64,000 nt of DNA from Podarcis raffonei (GCF_027172205.1 NC_070603.1:8792501-8856500); one strand, 5' to 3'. Positions 1 to 21,259 are shown, numbered from the stretch's first letter. The notes: generated by a model from the letters alone, not told the origin. A program made the numbers and translations.

Positions 1-118
1 AGAAAACCTGAGAGATTTTAAAGTGCTGATGGAAGTCAGAGGTGGCAGTTCTGGGCCAGTTGTGCGAATGTCCTAACTGACACAGCTTCATAATTTCATT
101 CTCTTCCCCTCCACCCAG

Positions 119-9718
<9,600 letters not shown>

Positions 9719-12418
9719 CATCCCAGGGGGAGCCTCTTTCCCTATCCCAGTGGTGCAGCAGGGGTCCAGCAACTGATGCCTCTTCTCCCTAGGGAGACCC
9801 CACACCCCTCTGGCATCCGGACTACGTGCCAAGGAGCTTGGATCACGAGTTCCCGTCTCGCACAGGATGAGGAGGTGGTGGCCACCCAGAGCTCTGCTCC
9901 AATGGCTCTGCTTGGCGCAGGCTGCCGCCGCCGTCACCCAAACCACCTCGGCGGCTCGCGACTCTCCTCCCGACTGCCAGGCCTTGAGCTGCTCTGCTGG
10001 TCTCCAGGGCAACAGCCATCTCTAAGGCAGGCCGCCAACGCCTGCGGGGAACAGAGAGAGCAATGCGCCCCAGCGCTTGGAGTGAAGGATCAGGGCCCAG
10101 GATGGCTTTCTCTTCCCAGTTACTGGGGACTTTTAGAAATGGGGAGGGCGGGGGTGGGCAAGTGGTGAGTGGGGGTTTTCCTTTTCTTTCTTTCTGTGTT
10201 TGTAACAAGCTTTGAAGGTGGAATGTAAATCAGTGTTATTGGAGTGGTCAGTGACCCAGCCTCACCTAACCAACTCTAAGAGGGCCCAGAAAAGCTTGGC
10301 TGTCAGGGAAAAGGTTAAAAATGGTCCAGCGAGTCTTATCTTTTGTAAGGCAGTGTGCAGGGGCCTAAGGTTTGAGAGGGGGCCTCCATGCCATTTGCAG
10401 AGGGAGAAACCCTTTGGCCTTTCCACATGGCCCTGCCAGGCCTCTCCAAATAGGCCACCCCCCCTTTCAGTCTTGGCACCTTGATTCCTTTCCCTCTGGG
10501 GAGGGGGCGAGAAGGCACTGCTTCAACCCTTCACCTTTTCTGCCTTTCAACAAGGTTTCTTTTTGGCCCTAAACCGCCATGCGCACTCCCCCTCCCCAAC
10601 CCACCATGCACCTGCCACTGATCTGCCCCCTCACCTGCTCTCTGCTCATCCCTTCAAATCACTTTCTGGTTCCTTGGGAGAGGCTCCCGCCATCAGCCGC
10701 CAAAACACTGCCTGCCAGCTCAGGCATGGCTGTTTGCTGTGAATGCAGCTTATAGCAGCCTGCTGGCGGTGTGGCCTACAAAAAGCCAGGAGAGTGTGAC
10801 AAAGGACACCAATAGGAAAGCCCAGGCCTTGGCTTTTAAAACAAGAGTGCTTTTATAAAGGGTTATTTGTTGAAAACTAAAGAAAAAAGGCCCTTCCCTC
10901 CCTCCCCCTGTCACCCAGACACCACCTCCACTTCCTTCTCTGGCTAGACTACTGCTGTTTTAATTTATTGCTTCATAAAACTCTTCCCTCTCTCTGGCTG
11001 GGCAGCATGTCTGGTGCCAGGGTTCGTCGTCCTCCTGTCCCATCACTGCAGCAGAGGCACCTGTGTGGTTTGCGATGAGTGGTGTGGCCTCAGGCTTTAT
11101 TTCAAATCTGTGATGAGGGTCATGGCAATGAATTCCAGGAGGAAGGTGAACAGGCACTGACTCCCCACAGTGGTTGGCTGTGGCTCAGTTCATATCCGGG
11201 CTGCTTTGTTCAGGGCTGGAGCTAACGAGTGGGCCAGATGCACAAGCCCACCTCAGCCACATCAGAGGCGCCAGGCCTTTCTCTGCCCTTCTGAACTGGA
11301 CCACACTCATGAATGTATTGGCAATTGTGTTGCACGAGGCTTACAGGCCCTGGGTGGAGGTGGAAGGGCCTGCTGGCAAGGACCACCCTGGTGCCACTGC
11401 CTCCTCCCCTCCCTTGCAGAGTGAAGAAAGCTGGGCCTGGCACAACCAGATGTTGAGAGGGGCTACCTTGCACCTCGGACCCCTGCGCTCCTCCTCCCCC
11501 CGCCTTGGAGGACTAGAGCCTGTGGTCATGACGGGGACAGGTGGGGTATGGGGGGGTCTTGAAGACTGAATGTAATTTATGCTGTTGGGCATGGCAGTTC
11601 AGCACAAGGTTCTAGGAGAGCCTCTGGTGCAAGCCCTCACAGTGGGATGGGATTATAATACCTCCTGGGGGGAAATGTGAGGTTTGGGGGTGGGGGGAGG
11701 GGGACGCAGAAGTGCCAGAGCTGATAGTATTGGCCCTGTGCCGCTGTTGTAATCTCTTGGATTGTAACTTGTAAGTACGTGACAATGTAAGAAGATGTAA
11801 TAACAAAGACTGGTTATTCCTTCTTGTGACTCTGGTCTGGAGTTGGATTTGCTGCTGGGCGGGAAACAGTTCTTACTCGGTTTCCTTCCTTCCTAGCAGA
11901 GATTAAAGCCGGAAAGGATGCCTTTTAAGGCCACCTTGAATTGCACGGGTGAGGGAGTAGGAAAGTGTTTGTGGCCACGAGCAAGAGAGATTATCAAGGC
12001 TGGGTGTCAAGAGGTTGGTGGAGGACTGGCTGCACAGACACTTCAATGCTGCTCTCGCCTTGAGAGGTCTCAGAAGAAGCAAGCAAGTTCACCCTGCCTG
12101 GGGAACCAAGAACAGAACAACACTCCTCTGCACATCAGAGCAGGCAAAATCTTTCTCAATCCACACAGGTCTGGTGAACAGGAGGGACTAAAAACAAGAG
12201 GGCTAGCGAGACAGAGAAGGAGAGCGTTTGCTTTGTTTACATACCCCACCCCAATTAGCTACACTGCTGGATCTGATGCGAGGCCTCACAAAATACTAGC
12301 ATTAACATGAAATCCTGCTTCTGGTAAGGTTGGTGATTCAGAGATTTTCATGTTGCTTCCTTCCTTGGCTCAGGTGTGCAAATGTGCTGGACTCAGGGTC
12401 CACAGGAGCTGCAATAAA
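9719..12418 (+). other. AGAP2: AGAP2 3' untranslated region with candidate poly(A) signals
   Basis: About 2.2-2.7 kb follows the AGAP2 stop with no other gene and little recognisable repeat. Candidate poly(A) signals are ATTAAA at 11902-11907 and AATAAA at 12413-12418. The true end cannot be chosen from sequence alone. Confidence 0.55.
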
Positions 12419-12579
12419 TGCTGCTCTTCAACCAATTGAGCAACGAAGGTTTTAGGTGCTGCCTACAAACCAGTTTGTTGGAGCAAGTGGTATCACACCT
12501 GAACCAGGGATGTTGTCTGAGCTGCAACAAAACGTGTGCCGGAACTAACTCTGTAACAGGTGTACATTAGCTTTGTTTG

Positions 12580-12725
12580 TTTTTTTTAAATTTCTTTTTA
12601 TTGAGTTCTTTACGGCAAAAACATAAAAACATTAAGAAACAAAACAAAGAAAAATACAAACGAAAAAAGAAAAAAAAAACGAGGACAACACACATAACAA
12701 ATAAACAAACAAATCAACTCTAAAA
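12580..12725. mobile_element. A-rich LINE-like 3' fragment
   Basis: TTTCTTTTTATTGAGTTCTT followed by a long A-rich stretch resembles an inverted L1 3' end; family not certain. Confidence 0.35.
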
Positions 12726-13255
12726 CACTAATTGACATTACATTACATTAGTGTACATTAGCTCTGATGGTAACATTATGAATGTAGGAAGGGCATTCAT
12801 TTTCACAAGCAGTTTGTCCACACAGCACATGCACCACCCAACAAATCATTCTCATCGTATCAACAAAGCTTCTGCCCATTCTTGTTACAACCACAATCCA
12901 CTGGTGTAGTAATTTCCAAATGAAGGCAGATCAATTTTTGAGTTATGGAAATTGGCGATCGGCTAGCACAGAGTTTAAACGGAGGGAAAGTGTAGCCAAG
13001 GGAAGAAACGCCACTATTAGTTTGGATAAACATTCCACTGAGCAATACGCCATTGCAGGTCCCAGACTATCCTTGGCCAACTCCCTCCTAGCAGGCTTTG
13101 TACCTGTGGCTGGGTTTATTACCACCAGCCATCGTACTGCAAGACCGGAAACCACAACTTCTGCAATGCCATCAAGTATCCTACAAAGCTGTGTTGTATC
13201 AAACTGACGTTATAGAGAAAAATCAGCACACCTCTCTCAAAAGCAAAAGACAAGG

Positions 13256-14613
13256 TTTATTAACTTTTTAGCACTAGAGTCTTCCAAGCAGAAAGGTACA
13301 GATTCTATAGAAACATTAACTCTCCCCGTCATTTAAGTATCAAAATACAGAGTTAAAACTCACTTCAAATGGGTGTCTTTTTTCTCCACAGACTGGCTAG
13401 AACACAAAAAAGTGTTAAAGGGAAGATGAACTTCAGCAGCAGATATTTGAAGTTACTAAAGTGTAAAGGGAAAAGGATTAGTAGTGACCCAGAGGAGTAT
13501 CCTTCCAGTCCTAAATTTTACTTTCCCGGTTTACCTACAAGAGAGGGAAACATTGTAGACAGAAACACTAAAAAGATAAATATTTTTATTTACTACAAAG
13601 TACAAAAATACTGAGAGCAAACCCCTCTAAACAGCACAGGGGCCAACTAAACTGACCCAACATTTCCCAGCTTGGAGAGTCAGATTTTTAAAAGCCCGCT
13701 GCTCATAGGTTTTCCTAATGCAAAGATCCAGAAGTCTCGTAGCCCTTTCCTAGCAGAAAAATCTAGTGCAGAAAGTGTGACAACTCTTAAGTCAGGGATA
13801 GGGAACCTGTGGCCTTCCAATTCGCATCAATCCAGCTAGCAAGGCCAGTTGTCAGGAAGGAAGAATGGAAGCTAGGGGCAGGAGGACCACTGGTTAGCCA
13901 CCTCTGTTCTAAATCAATAGCGCTCCCTTTAGAACAATACACTTAAGAGGCATCAAAGGAGCTTTAGGAATACCACTGACACAGTCAAAACTAGCTTAAA
14001 AGGAACTGCAACCATGAAAGCCCCATTGAATGTCTAGAAATCCCCACCCACAACAGGGCTGTAACTATTGCAAAATCCATTTGCTTCGGCAAAACTTAGA
14101 TTGCTGGCTAGTCTTCTCACTTCCTGGCTAGTCGGTCTCACCGACAACAAGCAAGCCAAGTGTTTCAAACCAGTACACGAGAAATGAGGTTAAGATTACT
14201 TCCCCTTCCACAATCGAATATTAGTTCCCTCTTTGGTAACAACAGAGTTAGGAGCACCATCCTGGGAATTATTTCATTCTTTGTAGTCCAGCGGAATGAA
14301 GCACCTGCAGAAACACGCTTTCCCCTAATTTTAAGGAGGAACAGAGAAGCTCTCCAGAGGGTGTCCCCAAGAACCAAGGCTGATCAGCTAAGAGCAAAAT
14401 AACACAATCTAGATGCTGGCAGCGTGAAGGGAGTGGGGGGGACTAAGCAGAGGCTGTTCCAAAACAAGAGCTGAGGCGTCGTCCAGCTATTCATGTAATC
14501 GTGTGGGAGAAGTGCTACGTGCAGAGACATTCATAGCTTCCGTTTCACCAAGAACTACAACAACCCCTCTCTGCCCTCCAAAAATACAAAAGCAAAGTCC
14601 CATTGTCCTGAGG
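13256..14613 (-). other. TMEM106C: TMEM106C 3' untranslated region and poly(A) signals
   Basis: Downstream of the TMEM106C stop, minus-strand AATAAA signals lie at 13585-13590 and 13256-13261. No other gene or clear repeat occupies the interval except a worn repeat scrap near 13.8 kb. Confidence 0.5.
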
Positions 14614-14830
14614 TTATACAGTAGTCGAAACCAGGCTGCTAGGATCACTGAAGTACATTAGCTGACTCAAACTGTTCTTCTCCTGAGCTACACCTACCCT
14701 AGCTGGTGGTGTGGGTACAGGCCGAGAACTGCCTTGGGTATAGGTGATATTCGCACCACAGTCGACGTAATGATGAGTCTCCAGGGAACTCTGAGTTATG
14801 TGGCCAATGTAGGAGATCTTCACTGAAGTC
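14614..14830 (-). CDS. TMEM106C: TMEM106C last coding exon
   Basis: Acceptor gcctctcag, stop TAA at 14614-14616. It encodes TSVKISYIGHITQSSLETHH and YVDCGANITYTQ, then about 38 residues without a counterpart in the human protein, ending SLVSTTV. Confidence 0.9.
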
Positions 14831-17800
14831 CTGAGAGGCAGAAGCAAAGAGAAGGAATCACGGCGGGGGAAAGAAAGGCTGCACCCCTATCTGCTATGCC
14901 ATGCATACCGTAATATGCTAAAAATGCAGTCATTCAAAGAAGCACTGAGGCAAACATTCTCCCCTCTCCTTCCCCAATCTGTTCTGGGGATTTGTGTGAT
15001 TTATTCTGGTCACAGAGTTCAGCTTTCAAGATTTGGACTGACCCAGCAGATAATTTTTTATTTTATTTCTCACAAAACTATACAGTGGTACCTCGGATTA
15101 AGAACTTAATTTGTTCTGGAGGTCTGTTCTTAACCTGAAACTGTTCTGAACCTGAAGCACCACTTTAGCTAATGGGGCCTGCCGTTGCGCAATTTCTGTT
15201 CTCATCCTGAAGCAAAGTTCTTAACCCGAGGTACTATTTCTGGGTTAGCGGAGTTTGTAACCTGAAGCGTCTGTAACCCAAGGTACACTGTACTTCCTTG
15301 CAACCCACACATTTACTGGGAGTCCGAATGGTCCTACAGGTCAGTGTCTAGTTAGGAATTCACACTTTATCGACTGATGTCAAATTTACTTCTAGCAGAG
15401 GCAAGGCAGAATATAAGAGCAGCATACCTCATGAAAATCACCATGTTGTGCACTCTGATCTTGGGTAAAGTGCAAAAGAAACTGGAAGAGACCAAGACAA
15501 AGAATTAAATTGGCAAGAGACTTAAACAATTAAAAGGAAACACACAAAATGTGAAGTCTTGTCATGTTCATCATATTGACAAATTACCATCTCACGACAA
15601 GTGTTTAATGAAGTGCAGTGCTCTTCAAGCTTTGATAACATTTTGATGCCTTTTTAATCTTTATTTGGGAGCTATCTGCACTTTCTAGCTTGAACAGCCT
15701 TGTGAGGCAGGTTACGCAAAGAGCTTGAGCTAGCCCAACCATCCAGTGGGGATTCAAACCTGGGTCTCTTTTATCCTAGCCCAACACTCCAACCACTATA
15801 CCACACTGGTGTGAGATAGCTGGGCCTGCAGCAAAGTAGCAAGAAGAGGGAAGAGAAACCTAGGAACCAGGAGAGAGCAGTGGCATAGAAGAACCAAGAC
15901 ACTACACTCACTCACTCACTCACTCACTCACTCACTCGAGGCTTCTTGGTTTGTGGCGGGAGCATGCAATAAAAGCTATAGCAAGTTTGGCTGGGAGGGG
16001 CATAATTCTCCACATCTTGAGAGGCAATGCTATAATACAATTGCAAGATATTGCTCAGAGACCATTTCCAAAGCTTGTGCACAGCTTATGCTTATCCACT
16101 GGCTCTATTGTGCAGTTGCTCCAGCAGGCATACGACAACTAACTACCTGAGGGAACCAAAAGCTCTCTAGAAAAGTGGAGGTGGGTGGAGAGAAGTGGCA
16201 GCTACTCTGGGGTAAGTGCTGCAAAGCCTAGCTGAGATTCAAACAGAGATAAGCAAAAACCAAGTCCTTACTATACATAAGAAGATGGTCCACCCATTTC
16301 AGCCTTCACTGTGAAGTTCACCTGGAAAAACAGGGCACAAGCAAAGCCGCATTAGTTTAAGAGGCTGCATCTCCTCTCTCCCCACCATAAAGGCTATTGC
16401 TTTTCCAGACTGCAGTACCAGCTGATCACTCAGTGCCTGGATACGGGTGACGTTGTTGATCTGCCGAGTCCCAACCACAGTATTCATGTACTGCACCTGG
16501 CTGGCCAAGCTGGTTACTGCTACCGAGTAGAAATTGGAGTTTCTGATCCGGAGAGTGGCCTATAAAGTAGGACAGAGGAAAAGAAAGGCAGGAAGCCGAT
16601 AAGATTCTTAGCACCGATCCAGCTGCATTAAGTAATATATAGACACACTTAGGTATTACCGTGATGGCAAGGACCACAAGGGAGTTTTTCTCGTCAAACC
16701 AGACCGTAACCACTTTGATGCCATTGTCATCCACAAGGACTGAATGAGGAAAGAGAAAAAAGACCACCAGCCCCGACACCAGGAGGCAGAGCAGCACCGA
16801 CACCAAAACGTAGAGTTTCCTGCAGAGGACAAGATCAACAGTTAGCCAGCTTCCCTTCCTGTGCTCAGCTCCTGCTAACAGATCCACACTTTATATGCAT
16901 AAGGACATAAGAAGGACCTTGCTGGATCAGGCCAAAGGCTTCCTGTTCTTATACTGGTCAAACAGATACCTACAGGAAGAAGATCAGCTAGCAGGGCCTC
17001 AGGGTAACAACACTCTCCTTGCTTGTGATTCCCAGCAACTAGTGAACACACCAAAGCACATCTCCATTTTGCAAAGGAAGTGCAAGGCACTGAACTAGGC
17101 AGTCATATTTAATCCATCAGTTCATCTCCACACGACGTCCTATCATTGCAAAATTCTCCCCTTGCCCTCCTATAAGAAAAAATAATTTAACCCTTCATTA
17201 TACAAAAGCTCCTCAAAACATCCTTAAGATGCATCTTAGTATTTCTGGGGGCAGGCAACAGATAATGCACACTTTTTTTGTTCAGGATATGCATCAAGCC
17301 AGGCAGCAAAACAAAGCCCTACAGCTTTCCAGCACAAAGCCTGAAGCAGGAAATTACGATGCTCAGACAATGCCATCTTTTGGCTCACCCCAACAAGGCA
17401 GAGAGAGGTCCTGTACAAAGCTGGCTGCAATCTGAAGCACAACATTAGGATTTCACTCACAAGGCCCACAAGTCAGTGTCTCCCTCTCCTTCCCTTCAAA
17501 ATCCAGCCACTGTGGTCAAAATGGCTGTTAAAGCCGAGAATGAATTTGTAAACAGGACTTCCAGAGTTTATTTTTACAGGGAAAACACAACTTGGCCAAG
17601 AACAGTTTCAAGACTAAACATTTGCTCTCCCCATGAGTGGGTGCACATGTGCAAACATCTGCTGACCAAGGAAAACACTTCCAAGGAAGCAAACTCTTCT
17701 TCATGAAAGCTTCTGCCGCAATGCACCTGTCAGTCTTTAAAGTACCGTATTTTTCGCTCTATAAGACGCACCAGACCACAAGACGCACCTAGTTTTTGGA

Positions 17801-20800
17801 GGAGGAAAACAAGCAAAAAAATATTCTGAATCCCAGAAGCCAGAACAGCAAGGGGGATCGCTACGCAGTGAAAGCAGCAATCCCTCTTGAAGGGAAGTTC
17901 TCTTTCTGCACATAAGTTCTTTTATTGCCCATAACTGTGGCTTTATGGCAATGGGAAGTATTGCTTCTTTTCTCTGGCATTCTGGGAAGTCTCGCTTATA
18001 TTCTTTTCTCTGTTTCTGCACACACTGTACAAACTTGTTCCAAACATCAAGACATTCCTTCCTTGTTCAGTTCATCTTAAGTTCATGATGACCTGTTCTC
18101 AATGCATAGCTGACCACATCTACAGAACTTGATTATTATATTCTTTCATGTTATGATCAATCATTAGTAATTGTTTTATGCTATATCAATCTTTAGTTAT
18201 AATTAATTAGGAGGTTTCATGTTTGTCTAGACCCAACCTCGTTTCCCAGCCTTTAATCTATCGATGATTAATGTTCACATGTAATTCCCGCCTTGTATTT
18301 ATGTTACAACCAATCAGCAACAAGTTTCTTTGTATCAACCAATCAGCCACAAGCACACCTGTGGCAATGCTTGTTAATACTCAATAAAAGTGAGATGCCT
18401 GGGGCTTGCCCAGTCAGACGCCTCATGTGACACCTACCTCTCGTCTGCCGTGCTTTTCATTCCTACATCTGGTGACCCCGACGTGATCGATAGATTAAAG
18501 GCTGGGAAACGAGGTTGGGACTAGACAAACATGAAACCTCCTAATTAATTATAACTAAAGATTGATATAGCATAAAACAATTACTAATGATTGATCATAA
18601 CATGAAAGAATATAATAATCAAGTTCTGTAGATGTGGTCAGCTATGCATTGAGAACAGGTCATCATGAACTTAAGATGAACTGAACAAGGAAGGAATGTC
18701 TTGGTGTTTGGAACAAGTTTGTACAGTGTGTGCAGAAACAGAGAAAAGAATATAAGCGAGACTTCCCAGAATGCCAGAGAAAAGAAGCAATACTTCCCAT
18801 TGCCATAAAGCCACAGTTATGGGCAATAAAAGAACTTATGTGCAGAAAGAGAACTTCCCTTCACCCTCTTGCTGTTCTGGCTTCTGGGATAGCTGCGCAG
18901 CCTGCATTCACTCCATAAGACACACACACATTTCCCCTTACTTTTTAGGAGGGAAAAAGTGAGTCTTATAGAGCAAAAAATACGGTATTTAAAGGCTCCT
19001 TTTGGTGGTTTGAAGGCCTTTCCACACATGGAACTTAAAGCAGTTATTTCTCTAGTTCTATAAAAACCTACAGTAGCAAATCTGTGGTTTGCTTTCTTGT
19101 ATCCCCAAGCTTATGGAAGAGAGGTTCAATGGCTATGTAAACCTCATGTGTGGGAAAGCCTTCAATCTGAGAAGTTCTGCTTTGCTTCCACACCATATGT
19201 TTAAAGTGCATTCAATGCACATGACTCCTCCCCAACAAATCCAGGGAACTGTAGTTCCCCCATCACAGACCTACAGTTCCACTGCTCTTACAACTAGTTT
19301 CCATGATCCTTTTGGGGGAAGCCATGTGCCTTAAATGTGTGTTTGGTGTGCTTTAAATGTATGGTGTGCATCTGCTAACACATTCAGCAAACCTGTTAAG
19401 ACACCTGCCTTGCTAAACACCAAAAATACTGGAATTCACTTTGTGGAATGGGAACAAATTGAGTTGCATTTTTTTATAGGCTCTGATTTATTCAGTAAAC
19501 ATTTCAGGTTACAATCAAGAAGTAGTCAAGGCATTTTGTAGATTAGAGTAGTTGGGCAGAAAGCAAACTGGACGCGGAGGTGAGATATCTCCTTTCAGCA
19601 GGATATTAATTCACTTCCATGTCTATGTCCAGAACATAAAGGCAGCAAGAGGAGTTAGAGACTTCATTTGTACTTACGTCCTTTGAGGTTTTAACCTCTG
19701 GTCATGGTATGGTATTAGAGCTACCAATTCATTGACTTGCTCTAGAAGAAGAAAGCAAGAAGTAATTGCCAATGCTAGAAGCTCTCAAGTCTTACAGTCT
19801 TATTTTCAATGCACAGATATGCACCTCACAGTTTTTTAAGAACAGTTTTTGAGAACTATGAAATCTGGGTTTCCATATGCAAAAGTCCTAAATAACTTAC
19901 TTGAATTTCCTGTGAATTATCAACAGGACTGAGAAGTGAACTCTACAAGGACAATATAGTGGGATGGGGTAGGTGTTACCTAAGCTGTTTAAAGAACTGG
20001 AGGCTATGGTAACTCATACTCAACAAAACAACAGACTGGTTTCAAGTCCACCTTGGGAACCTTTAGTTTAAGTAAAATAAACAAACGAGATTGGGAAGGG
20101 GAACCTGAGGCCCTCCAGATATTATTGGACTACCACTCCCATCCCCTGTGGCCATTGGCCAGGCTTGTTGGGGCTGATGAGAGTTCGAATCCAACAATAT
20201 CTAGAAGGCAACAGGTTCTTCACCCCTGTATAGGGTAGAAATAGAAATAGATGTAACTTGAACAAAATTATACACTTGTGGCAGAAATGAGTCTAGAATC
20301 CTGATCTAGAGGTGCTACCTACACTCCACAGCATCTGCCAAGTTTGCCCCACCAGAGGCAGGCAACATCAGGTCTGCAGAGTGAGATTCAGTCTGTCCAA
20401 CCTCACCTCTGAGAAACGAGGTGCACACCACGTCACCATGTGACTGTTATTTATACAGGACATAAACTACAAGTGGCAGGAAAATCACAAGGGGGTGGGG
20501 AGCAGGGAAGATCCCACAGGACGAAACATGCTTTCAAAACCACTGGGAGCTGAAGCTTGTTATGGAGTCCACTGACAACAGCAGATTGCAAAACTGTATA
20601 GCAGGAAGGGGCCTGAAGGAAGCCCAGTCCAAGTCCTATGTTGGGGGTAGGATTCTCTAGCTTCCAACAGCCCTCACTTATTAGGCATGACTCGTGTGCA
20701 ACAACAGCAAGTTGTGTGAATACCACGCCAGCGATTCCTGCAGGACAAGGGATTGGTTTACTCCCCACAAATCCAGATAGATCAAAGTAGTAAGCCACAA

Positions 20801-21217
20801 CATACACAGGGGAAGCTCTCCAGGCCATTGGCCGGCCTGGCCCAAGAGGAACTTCTCAAGTACAGTTATTGCACAGCCCAAGGTGAGATCGTAGGAAATG
20901 CTAGAAGACAGGATTTGCAGGAGTAGGAAAAGGCACTTTAGGATGCCATTAAGGTATGACCTAGTAGTGCAAAAACTCACCGTCCTCTGGAAGTAAGCTA
21001 GCAGGCTAAGGTATACAGAGCCAGAATTACCTGTTGGGATGCAGCCAGTGCCTTGGCAGGAGGGGCAGGTGATGCTGTCTCGCCCAGTGAATTCAACATA
21101 TGGAAACTTAGCAATGTCTTCCTCCCGATCCTTGTTGTCTAGCAAATCGTTGTCCTCTTCTCTCTGTCGTCGCCTGGAGGAGTAGGAGCTGGTGCCGACA
21201 GATTGCAAAGACCCCAT
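14614..21217 (-). CDS. TMEM106C: TMEM106C, complete coding region in seven exons
   Basis: In transcript order the coding segments are 21031-21217, 19678-19741, 16660-16819, 16419-16559, 16272-16321, 15428-15481 and 14614-14830. They total 873 nt, giving 290 aa plus stop, with every splice phase consistent. TMEM106 proteins are single-pass type II membrane glycoproteins of late endosomes, lysosomes or ER; the precise role of TMEM106C is not established. Visible parts are a cytosolic N-terminus (KFPYVEFTGRDSITCPSCQG), a membrane helix (LVSVLLCLLVSGLVVFFLF), VLVDDNGIKVV, a lumenal domain with NVT, NFT and NIT sequons, and SSLETHHYVDCG. Matches to the human TMEM106C helix and VLVDD-GIKVV separate it from TMEM106A and B. 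Compared with the human sequence I recall (ending soon after YVDCGGN), the C-terminus is about 35 residues longer. Confidence 0.93.
15083..15290 (+). mobile_element. Tc1/mariner-type MITE in TMEM106C intron
   Basis: TA-flanked element starting CAGTGGTACCTCGG and ending in the inverted AAGGTACACTG. The interior repeats the motif AACCTGAA. Same family as 25825-26066. Confidence 0.75.
15428..15481 (-). CDS. TMEM106C: TMEM106C exon 7 (54 nt)
   Basis: Acceptor cttccag, donor gtatgc. It encodes FFCTLPKIRVHNMVIFM between split Tyr and Arg codons, matching human FFCTVPEILVHNIVIFM. Confidence 0.92.
15645..15812 (-). mobile_element. tRNA-derived SINE fragment
   Basis: On the minus strand TGGTATAGTGGTTGGAGTGT and GACCCAGGTTTGAATCCCC give A- and B-box-like motifs. 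A similar worn copy lies at about 5060-5250 in the AGAP2 intron. Confidence 0.55.
15905..15937. repeat. (CACT)n microsatellite
   Basis: Eight consecutive CACT-type units in a TMEM106C intron. Confidence 0.95.
16272..16321 (-). CDS. TMEM106C: TMEM106C exon 6 (50 nt)
   Basis: Acceptor tttttccag, donor gtaagg. It encodes VNFTVKAEMGGPSSYV, matching human VNFTGKAEMGGPFSYV. An in-frame TAG straddles the donor, so splicing is required. Confidence 0.92.
16419..16559 (-). CDS. TMEM106C: TMEM106C exon 5 (lumenal domain)
   Basis: 141 nt, 47 codons in phase 0, acceptor ctttatag, donor gtactg. It encodes ATLRIRNSNFYSVAVTSLAS, VQYMNTVVG and an NVT glycosylation sequon. A longer open frame runs through the donor, but the next exon restarts exactly at VNFT as in human. 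Confidence 0.92.
16660..16819 (-). CDS. TMEM106C: TMEM106C exon 4 (membrane helix)
   Basis: 160 nt, acceptor ctctgcag, donor gtaata. It carries the only membrane segment (LVSVLLCLLVSGLVVFFLF) followed by PHSVLVDDNGIKVVTVWFDE. Confidence 0.94.
16896..17060 (+). mobile_element. Reptile SINE/CR1-type fragment
   Basis: Contains CATAAGAAGGACCTTGCTGG, GATCAGGCCAAAGGCTTCC and CTTGTGATTCCCAGCAACTA, a common reptilian repeat. Lies in a TMEM106C intron. Confidence 0.55.
17745..18985 (+). mobile_element. TIR transposon (MITE) split by an LTR insertion
   Basis: Left end CCGTATTTTTCGCTCTATAA and right end TTATAGAGCAAAAAATACGG are inverted repeats flanked by TA, suggesting the Tc1/mariner group. MITE sequence occupies 17745-17887 and 18864-18985; a 976-bp LTR-derived element sits between. 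An opposite-strand relative lies at 8642-9087. Confidence 0.8.
17888..18863 (+). mobile_element. Fossil retroviral LTR fold-back (LTR, PBS, inverted U3)
   Basis: An LTR of 580 bp (17888-18467, TG...CA) is followed by two bases and an 18-nt primer-binding site TGGTGACCCCGACGTGAT (18470-18487) complementary to the 3' end of tRNA-Trp, as in alpharetroviruses. The next 376 bp (18488-18863) are the inverted first 376 bp of the same LTR. Both outer ends are therefore U3 termini, flanked by 6-bp duplications CCCTCT (17882-17887 and 18864-18869). The LTR has two CCAAT motifs and AATAAA at 18383-18388. No internal genes are present. The arms differ at only about two sites, suggesting a young insertion unless conversion has kept them alike. 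Confidence 0.88.
19024..19375 (+). mobile_element. Diverged hairpin MITE copy in TMEM106C intron
   Basis: Contains TCCAGGGAACTGTAGTTCCC, TTTTGGGGGAAGCCATG and terminal CACAC/GTGTG-type ends, as in the 5695-5905 family. Boundaries approximate. Confidence 0.5.
19678..19741 (-). CDS. TMEM106C: TMEM106C exon 3
   Basis: A 64-nt exon with acceptor ttcttctag and donor gtaagt. It encodes EQVNELVALIPYHDQRLKPQ and the start of RT, matching the human EQVNELVALIPHSDQRL segment. Confidence 0.92.
20090..20228 (+). mobile_element. MITE-like repeat (TGGACTACCACTCCC)
   Basis: GGGGAACCTGAGGCCCTCCA at the left and AGGCAACAGGTTCTTCACCC at the right, around TGGACTACCACTCCCATC; short noncoding repeat of a type also seen worn at 22284-22393, 5246-5345 and 13795-13860. 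Confidence 0.5.
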
Positions 21218-21259
21218 TGCATCAGGTTTTTTCGGGAAGGAGGGGGTTCCTAACGTGTC
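21031..21259 (-). CDS. TMEM106C: TMEM106C exon 2 with start codon
   Basis: The acceptor is the AG at 21260-21261 and the donor GT at 21029-21030 (minus strand). ATG at 21215-21217 starts MGSLQSVGTSSYSSRRRQ, like mammalian MGSQHSAA; 21218-21259 is 5' UTR. The open frame runs further upstream, but that part has no homology and crosses the acceptor. The CPSCQGTGCIPT end is diagnostic. Confidence 0.9.

Noticed and set aside
17737-18021. 94-aa frame and its mirror at 18730-18918
   Set aside because: Both are U3 sequence of the LTR fold-back plus MITE; not a gene.
20681-21030. Open frame continuing past TMEM106C exon 2
   Set aside because: It reads through a good donor (gtaatt) into intron; the next exon restores the known EQVNEL sequence.
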